Shown: positions 58,945 to 64,000 of the stretch, piece by piece
Numbering within the stretch: position 1 is the first letter of the stretch
Layout: each line of letters opens with the position of its first letter
Assembly: GCA_044224315.1 (NCBI GenBank)
Contig: JBGAKR010000002.1
Location: 496,001 to 560,000 of the forward strand
Source of the DNA: JAGXTF01 sp044224315
Lineage (GTDB): Bacteria > Bacteroidota > Bacteroidia > NS11-12g > UBA955
Direction: 5' to 3'
Length of the DNA stretch: 64,000 nt
The notes under the pieces: generated by a model
Databases searched by the model: none
Seen by the model: the letters and a program-made list of their open reading frames with translations, nothing else
What the model was told of the DNA's origin: nothing
Program-made: the position numbers and the translations under genes

Positions 58945-61512
58945 ATGCCCGCATATAACTTTACAGAAATAGAAAAAAAATGGCAGAAAATATGGGCTGA
59001 AACTGGCCTGTACAAGGTTGAAAACGACCCTCAAAAACCCAAATTTTATGCCCTCGATATGTTTCCCTACCCCAGTGGAGCCGGCCTGCATGTGGGCCAT
59101 CCGCTAGGTTATATTGCAAGTGATATTGTAAGCCGCTATAAACGCCTGAATGGCTACAATGTGCTGCACCCTATGGGCTACGACGCTTTTGGCCTGCCCG
59201 CCGAACAGTATGCCATTCAAACCGGCCAGCACCCTGCGGTTACCACTGAAAACAATATAGCCACCTTCAGGCGCCAACTGGATATAATGGGATTTAGCTT
59301 TGACTGGAGCCGCGAAGTGCGAACCAGCGACCCCAACTATTACAAATGGACACAGTGGATTTTTGGGTTGTTTTTTACCCATTGGTACGATAAAAGCGCC
59401 AATAAAGCACGCCCTCTGACAGAACTGATTGCTAGGTTTGAACAAAACGGAAGCCAGGGAATTGATGCTGCCTGCAGCGAAGAAATAAAATTTAGTGCTG
59501 CAGAATGGGCAGCAAATGATTCAAACAAAAAAGAAGAAATTTTAAATAATTACCGCCTGGCATTTGTAAATGAAACCACCGTAAACTGGTGCGCTGAACT
59601 GGGCACTGTACTTGCCAATGAAGAGGTTGTGAACGGGGTAAGCGAAAGAGGCGGTTACCCTGTAGTGCGCAAAAAAATGAAACAATGGGCGCTAAGAATT
59701 ACCGCCTATGCCGACCGTTTAATTACAGGCCTGGATGCCATTGAATGGAGTGACAGTATTAAGGAAATTCAAAAAAATTGGATTGGGAAAAGCGAAGGCG
59801 CTGAGATTACTTTTAAACAACCCGGGGGGGGAGAGGTCAAGATCTTCACCACCCGCCCCGACACCATTTTCGGAGCCACCTTTATGGTATTGGCACCGGA
59901 GTACGAAGGCCTGGCAGATTTTTGCAGCCCCGAACAACGAGACATAGTAATGGCCTATGCGGAAAAAGCCAAAAACCGCAGCGAAATAGACCGTATGGCG
60001 GACACCCAAAAAACAGGTGTTTTTACTGGTAATTATTGCACCAACCCGTTTACCAACAAACCCATACCCGTATGGGTTAGCGACTATGTTTTAGCCGGAT
60101 ATGGTACCGGTGCAATTATGGCAGTACCTGCCCATGATGAACGCGATTTTGAATTCGCAACTGCATTTAATTTACCCATAATTCCAGTAATTAAACCTGC
60201 CGATGCTGAAATAGAAGAACCCCTGAAAGAAGCCTATGCCGCAAAGGATGGCGTATGTTTTAACAGCGATTTTTTAAATGGTTTAAAAGTAAAAGATGCC
60301 GTTAAAAAAGCCATTGAAAAAGTAGAAGAATTAAATATAGGAAAACGCAAAATTAACTACAAATTGCGCGACGCCGGTTTTGGCAGACAACGCTATTGGG
60401 GCGAACCTTTTCCGATTATTTTTGACGAAAATAAAATTCCAAAACTGGTGCAGGATTTACCAGTGGAACTGCCAAAAGTTGATAGTTATAAACCTACCGG
60501 AAATGGGGAAAGCCCATTGGCTGCGGTTGAAGAATGGGTAAACACCCCGGCAGGCAGGCGTGAAACCGATACCATGCCCGGATGGGCTGGTAGCAGTTGG
60601 TATTTTTTGCGTTACATGGATCCCCATAATACCGAAACATTTGCCAGCAAAGAAGCCCTGGATTACTGGAAACAGGTAGACCTTTATGTAGGCGGCAGTG
60701 AGCATGCCACCGGTCACCTATTATACAGCCGTTTCTGGACCAAATTTTTGTATGACCTAGGTTATCTGCAGTTTGACGAGCCGTTTAAAAAACTGGTAAA
60801 TCAAGGGATGATTGGCGGTGAAGATGGGCAAAAAATGAGCAAACGATGGGGCAACGTAGTTAACCCCGATGATGTGTGCCGCGATTACGGTGCCGATACC
60901 CTGCGTTTGTACGAAATGTTCTTAGGCCCACTTACCGATAGCAAACCCTGGAATACCCATGGCATAGAGGGGGTAAGCCGCTTTTTGGGCAAATTCTGGC
61001 GTTTGTTTTACGACTTTGACACCTGGGTGGTAAACGACGAAAAAGCAAGTGCAGAAGAATTAAAAGTGCTGCATAAAACCATAAAAAAAGTAACGCATGA
61101 TATTGACAATATGAGTTTCAATACCAGCGTTTCAGCCTTTATGGTGGCCACCAACGAGCTGGGACAACTGAAATGCCATAAGCGGGAAATATTGGAAAAT
61201 ATGGTAATTTTATTAGCACCATTTGCACCCCATATTTGCGAAGAATTATGGCAATTATTGGGCCACACAAATAGTGTACACACCGCAAAATGGCCTGCTT
61301 TCAACGAACAATACCTGGTAGAAAGCAGCTTCTCATACCCCATTTCTATTAACGGAAAAACCCGCACCCAAATAGAGTTTCCGTTGGATATGGACAATGC
61401 CGAAATTGAAAAATCCGTACTTGCCGACGAAACCGTAATTAAATGGATGGAAGGCAAACCCCTGAAAAAAATGATTGTAGTAAAAGGCCGGATTGTGAAC
61501 GTGGTAGTGTAA
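58945..61512 (+). CDS. leuS: Leucyl-tRNA synthetase
   Basis: An 855-residue class I aminoacyl-tRNA synthetase. The HIGH-type motif is GLHVGHPLGY near residue 48 and the KMSKS motif is GQKMSKRWGN near 630. The CP1 editing domain lies between (TTRPDTIFGATFMVLAPE, YGTGAIMAVPAHDERDFEF), with a tRNA-binding C-terminal part. A Bacteroidetes-type insert (about 150-200, RFEQNGSQGIDAACSEEIKFSAAEW) is present. The promoter is recognisable and palindrome copy 4 is upstream. Confidence 0.97.
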   Translation: MPAYNFTEIEKKWQKIWAETGLYKVENDPQKPKFYALDMFPYPSGAGLHVGHPLGYIASDIVSRYKRLNGYNVLHPMGYDAFGLPAEQYAIQTGQHPAVTTENNIATFRRQLDIMGFSFDWSREVRTSDPNYYKWTQWIFGLFFTHWYDKSANKARPLTELIARFEQNGSQGIDAACSEEIKFSAAEWAANDSNKKEEILNNYRLAFVNETTVNWCAELGTVLANEEVVNGVSERGGYPVVRKKMKQWALRITAYADRLITGLDAIEWSDSIKEIQKNWIGKSEGAEITFKQPGGGEVKIFTTRPDTIFGATFMVLAPEYEGLADFCSPEQRDIVMAYAEKAKNRSEIDRMADTQKTGVFTGNYCTNPFTNKPIPVWVSDYVLAGYGTGAIMAVPAHDERDFEFATAFNLPIIPVIKPADAEIEEPLKEAYAAKDGVCFNSDFLNGLKVKDAVKKAIEKVEELNIGKRKINYKLRDAGFGRQRYWGEPFPIIFDENKIPKLVQDLPVELPKVDSYKPTGNGESPLAAVEEWVNTPAGRRETDTMPGWAGSSWYFLRYMDPHNTETFASKEALDYWKQVDLYVGGSEHATGHLLYSRFWTKFLYDLGYLQFDEPFKKLVNQGMIGGEDGQKMSKRWGNVVNPDDVCRDYGADTLRLYEMFLGPLTDSKPWNTHGIEGVSRFLGKFWRLFYDFDTWVVNDEKASAEELKVLHKTIKKVTHDIDNMSFNTSVSAFMVATNELGQLKCHKREILENMVILLAPFAPHICEELWQLLGHTNSVHTAKWPAFNEQYLVESSFSYPISINGKTRTQIEFPLDMDNAEIEKSVLADETVIKWMEGKPLKKMIVVKGRIVNVVV

Positions 61513-61597
61513 ATACTTTGACTCTTAATTGGACATGATTTGCAATTATTATAGTAAATTGCATTGACCAAATAATTTACCAAATACATTTTAATTT

Positions 61598-62569
61598 ATG
61601 ACTACGATTAATGCTCTTTTAATTATCCTATCTTTTAGGCGAAAACTCTATAAACTTATTATTGTATTCTGTTTTTTCATTCAAATTCAAAGCGCATATT
61701 CACAATACACTTCTTTGGGTCAATGGCAGGATTGTAATTCTTTTCGCAGCGCCAAAATCGGAACCCAAACCATTTATCTGGCCAAAGGTGAAATACTGGA
61801 TAGCTTTAAATTTATTACCTGGAAACCCGGGTTGTTGAATGGGATTTTAATTTTTAAAAATTCAAAAAATGATACATTTTCCTTTTATCCAGATCAAACT
61901 TATTTTTTAGATACCATTTCTCAAATTGCTTATGAAATTAAATCATTTAGTGCGTGTAATTATAATTTTAAAATCCCCATATACGGCAGAAAATCAGATG
62001 TTCCGCAGAACCACATATCAGATTCTTTGACGCTGCATTCAGATTGGCTGATTATTTATAACTGGTACCTAGATTACGACTCTATGGATTGGGGTATTTG
62101 CAGGTTCTCAGGTACAGACCTTAATGATCTTTCAAACAAAAGCAAACCACAATTCAGCGCACAGCACTCGAACTGGGATTCTTTTCAGTTTTATATAGAA
62201 AACCAAACCCGAATATTCACACCTCATTGCTTATGCCCTGAAGACACCAGTATGTATGGCTGCTTTTTGGATGATAATACCGGAGAAACGATTGAAATAT
62301 TTCAAAATCCAATTCGTGTGTATTACGGTAAATTTAACTACAAAGCATTTCACATGGAAAGTCGCCATTACAACGAAAATAAGATTCTAAATCGCAAGCA
62401 ATTATTTGTAAAATCTCCACAACTGGGATTGCTGTATGTTTCATTTACCCCTGATTTTTCAAGGGAAAACTACACCTTGTATTACACAGGCAGTAAATGG
62501 CTGATACCCGGAAAACCGGGTAATAAAGGTTCATTAGGGAAACCACAGTATTTTCATAAAGCGTGGTAA
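61598..62569 (+). CDS. Exported protein of unknown function
   Basis: A protein of up to 323 residues with a hydrophobic leader (KLYKLIIVFCFFIQIQSAYSQ). The start may be the ATG at 61598 or an internal codon nearer the leader. The mature part is rich in Tyr, Phe, Trp and Asn, with several cysteines (e.g. HCLCPEDTSMYGC). It contains no motif I recognise. It is downstream of leuS (85 bp) and ends in a strong terminator. Confidence 0.62.
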   Translation: MTTINALLIILSFRRKLYKLIIVFCFFIQIQSAYSQYTSLGQWQDCNSFRSAKIGTQTIYLAKGEILDSFKFITWKPGLLNGILIFKNSKNDTFSFYPDQTYFLDTISQIAYEIKSFSACNYNFKIPIYGRKSDVPQNHISDSLTLHSDWLIIYNWYLDYDSMDWGICRFSGTDLNDLSNKSKPQFSAQHSNWDSFQFYIENQTRIFTPHCLCPEDTSMYGCFLDDNTGETIEIFQNPIRVYYGKFNYKAFHMESRHYNENKILNRKQLFVKSPQLGLLYVSFTPDFSRENYTLYYTGSKWLIPGKPGNKGSLGKPQYFHKAW

Positions 62570-62571
62570 AT

Positions 62572-62603
62572 AAAAAAAAACCGACTACAAAGCCGGTTTT
62601 TTT
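62572..62603. terminator. Bidirectional terminator
   Basis: A9 at 62572-62580, the imperfect stem CCGACT/AGCCGG around ACAA, then T7 at 62597-62603. The A- and T-runs on either side make it work in both directions for the convergent genes ending at 62569 and 62620. Confidence 0.82.
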
Positions 62604-62619
62604 ATGAAAATTATTGTTC

Positions 62620-63003
62620 TTAGAGGGTTTTGGCCAGAAATTCGGTGAAGTCGGATTTAAGTTCGCCAAATATTTTTTGGAATGAAAGCATGCGATCGCG
62701 CAGTGCTTCATCATCGGCAACTTTTTTGTGTTCGGTAGCAACGTTATTGGCCGAAACGGTAGCAGCTAGCTCTGATTCGCTTTTGCGGATATCATGAAAC
62801 AGGCCGTCAATTACTTCATTGTGGCGGATAAAACTGTTTTGAAAATGTTCTACCTGAGCCAGAACATCGGTAGCAGTGTTGGCCGCAGCTACTTCGCCCA
62901 GTCGGGTGCTTAAACTTTTAATTTGATCCTGTGAAAGGGTTAATTCAGACAACCACATTTTGTGGTCGTTGTGAAGCTCGGAAATGTATTTTTGGTCTGA
63001 CAT
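62620..63003 (-). CDS. Small helical protein with several histidines, function unknown
   Basis: A 127-residue soluble protein that is almost entirely helical by composition. Candidate metal ligands are spread in a hemerythrin-like way: His11 and His14 (ELHNDHKMW), Glu52-His53 (VEHF), His61 and Asp66 (FIRHNEVIDG), His70, Glu91-His92. No formal family match can be claimed. It sits 79 bp downstream of the iscA-like gene and may be the third gene of an iron-sulfur operon; a role in iron or O2 binding is conjecture. Confidence 0.58.
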   Translation of the reverse strand: MSDQKYISELHNDHKMWLSELTLSQDQIKSLSTRLGEVAAANTATDVLAQVEHFQNSFIRHNEVIDGLFHDIRKSESELAATVSANNVATEHKKVADDEALRDRMLSFQKIFGELKSDFTEFLAKTL

Positions 63004-63082
63004 AAGAATACAAAGTTAGGCGGCCACATCCGCATTAAAGGCAACATTAGTCACCAAAGAGAAGATTTAAAATGAATTTAAA

Positions 63083-63430
63083 TTAAATGGCAAAACTTTC
63101 GCCACATCCGCATGTGCGGGTAGCATTGGGATTAATAAAATTAAACCCTTTGCCATTCAAACCATCGGTAAAATCGAGTTCGGTACCACAGAGGTACAAG
63201 AAGCTTTTCATATCGCACACTATGCGCAATTCTTCGTTGCCAAACTCCATATCACCGGTGCGGCTTTCGTTGTCGAAATCGAGTTCATAGGTAAGGCCAC
63301 TGCAGCCTCCGCCTTTTACACCTACACGCATAAAATACTCAGGCTGACTGATATTGGCTTCAGCCATCAGCTGTTTAGCTTTTGCCAGGGCCCTGTCGGT
63401 AATGGTTATAGAACCAGCATCCACTTCCAT
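63083..63430 (-). CDS. A-type iron-sulfur carrier (IscA/HesB family)
   Basis: A 115-residue protein delivering Fe-S clusters. The three conserved cysteines are visible: Cys43 in KGGGCSGLTYELDF and Cys107/Cys109 in TRTCGCGESF near the C-terminus. The gene follows iscU with an 11-bp gap and should be co-transcribed. Confidence 0.92.
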   Translation of the reverse strand: MEVDAGSITITDRALAKAKQLMAEANISQPEYFMRVGVKGGGCSGLTYELDFDNESRTGDMEFGNEELRIVCDMKSFLYLCGTELDFTDGLNGKGFNFINPNATRTCGCGESFAI

Positions 63431-63441
63431 ATGAATGAATA

Positions 63442-63858
63442 TTAATAGTGTTTTTTGGTATCCACAATGGCTTCCAGGCCTTGTTTGGCGCGATAGTCAT
63501 TAATAGCAGCCTTGATAGCATCTTCGGCCAGAACTGAACAGTGAATTTTTACCGGAGGTAAAGCCAATTCTTCTACAATGTCCATATTGTCAATGGCCAG
63601 GGCATCATCTACCGATTTACCTTTCAGCCATTCGGTTGCCAAAGAAGAAGAAGCAATGGCACTGCCACATCCAAAAGTTTTGAATTTGGCATCTTCAATC
63701 ACTCCAGTCTCGGGGTTTACCTGAATTTGCAAACGCATCACATCGCCACACTCCGGAGCACCCACCAAACCGGTGCCCACATTAGAACTGCTCTTATCCA
63801 ATGTTCCCACATTTCTGGGATGGGTGTAGTGGTCAATTACTTTTTCGCTATAAGCCAT
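63442..63858 (-). CDS. iscU: Iron-sulfur cluster scaffold protein
   Basis: A 138-residue scaffold. The three ligands are Cys37 (GAPECGDV), Cys64 (FGCGSAIASSS) and Cys107 (KIHCSVLAED), with Asp39 and the LPPVK (100-104) chaperone-recognition loop, which marks IscU rather than SufU. The desulfurase iscS is not in the window; it is expected nearby or in a separate locus. The upstream promoter carries a palindrome (63926-63942) in its spacer, suggesting regulation by an Rrf2/IscR-type or other iron-responsive repressor. Confidence 0.95.
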   Translation of the reverse strand: MAYSEKVIDHYTHPRNVGTLDKSSSNVGTGLVGAPECGDVMRLQIQVNPETGVIEDAKFKTFGCGSAIASSSLATEWLKGKSVDDALAIDNMDIVEELALPPVKIHCSVLAEDAIKAAINDYRAKQGLEAIVDTKKHY

Positions 63859-63914
63859 GGTAGTTTAGAATTTAGGGTTTTGAGTTACGGGTTGTTCGAT
63901 TCCCATTTTCACTA

Positions 63915-63945
63915 CAAAGTTACTATTTAGATTGGTTCTAAACAA
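63915..63945 (-). promoter_or_regulatory. iscU promoter with internal operator palindrome
   Basis: On the minus strand TTG (63945-63943), a 20-nt spacer and TAACTTTG (63922-63915), a full -7 match. The spacer contains TTTAGA-ACCAA-TCTAAA (63942-63926), a 6-bp inverted repeat. It predicts a leader of about 52 nt. Confidence 0.68.
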
Positions 63946-64000
63946 GTCAATTATTTTTTGAAGAATTTATAGCAGCCACAATTATTTTCAATAGAGCTTC

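Noticed and set aside
63884..63906. GTTCGATTCCC resembling a tRNA T-arm
   Set aside because: The flanking five bases cannot form the T stem, and no acceptor, D or anticodon arm is found nearby.

Overview
The window looks like a chromosomal segment of a Bacteroidetes (Bacteroidota) bacterium, probably a Sphingobacteriia/Chitinophagia-type lineage, at moderate GC. The support is a C-terminal type IX secretion (T9SS) sorting domain, a lone CHU_C-like protein, SprB-like and WG-repeat proteins, DUF6029 and DUF2007 proteins, the bacillithiol gene bshA, and promoters that fit the Bacteroidetes TTTG / TAnnTTTG consensus. I see no rRNA, tRNA or CRISPR array.

Layout. 1-3790: the tail of a T9SS cargo gene, a repeat-rich intergenic block (11-bp and 7-bp period arrays plus an 18-bp-arm hairpin), a DUF2007 protein, lspA, a complete IS3-type element (1472-2922, 3-bp target duplication) and a lipid-kinase gene. 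3793-10684: acetyltransferase, orphan FecE-type ATPase, tRNA/rRNA-type methyltransferase, PspC protein, DUF6029 barrel, miaB, a cytoplasmic retropepsin-like protein, and a KOW mini-protein coupled to a lipoprotein. 10735-21202: a four-gene surface/secretion operon on the minus strand (giant protein, fibronectin-like protein, SprB-like T9SS cargo, outer-membrane barrel). The giant gene is split by what looks like a one-base deletion in an A-run. 21254-26575: ABC-F ATPase, CHU_C-like protein, membrane-inserted patatin with a 5-TM partner, acetyltransferase. 26610-32773: two coupled exported WG-repeat proteins. 32785-36876: EamA transporter, a second patatin, a predicted small RNA, manC and kdsD. 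36996-42605: recQ, an ECF sigma factor coupled to a 7-TM protein, bshA, tadA, and DoxX with a double operator. 42652-47834: beta-helix lipoprotein, glycosyltransferase, lptB, lplA, nth. 47890-50851: a tight five-gene operon of unknown function with two secreted Cys-pair paralogues, a propeller-like protein, a thioredoxin-like protein and a small membrane protein. 51268-52414: two divergent HTH regulators around a motif-rich 355-bp gap. 52424-63858: moxR, two parvulin-type foldases, an EI24 protein, obgE, leuS, an exported unknown, a His-containing helical protein, iscA-like and iscU.

Envelope biogenesis dominates. LspA, LptB, KdsD (Kdo precursor), ManC (GDP-mannose), the two periplasmic foldases and several barrel or lipoprotein genes all serve the outer membrane, while miaB, tadA, leuS, obgE, ABC-F and the methyltransferase serve translation. 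iscU/iscA would supply clusters to MiaB.

Most worth following up: the broken giant surface operon; the predicted ~84-nt RNA at 34621-34704; the Cys-pair/thioredoxin operon at 47890-50851; a four-copy palindrome (core arm AGATTTGACAACTTT) always close to a gene start; 7-bp period arrays in several intergenic gaps; and a recurring placement of the -7 promoter box only 4-8 nt before start codons, suggesting leaderless mRNAs. All assignments come from reading the sequence; no database search was run.
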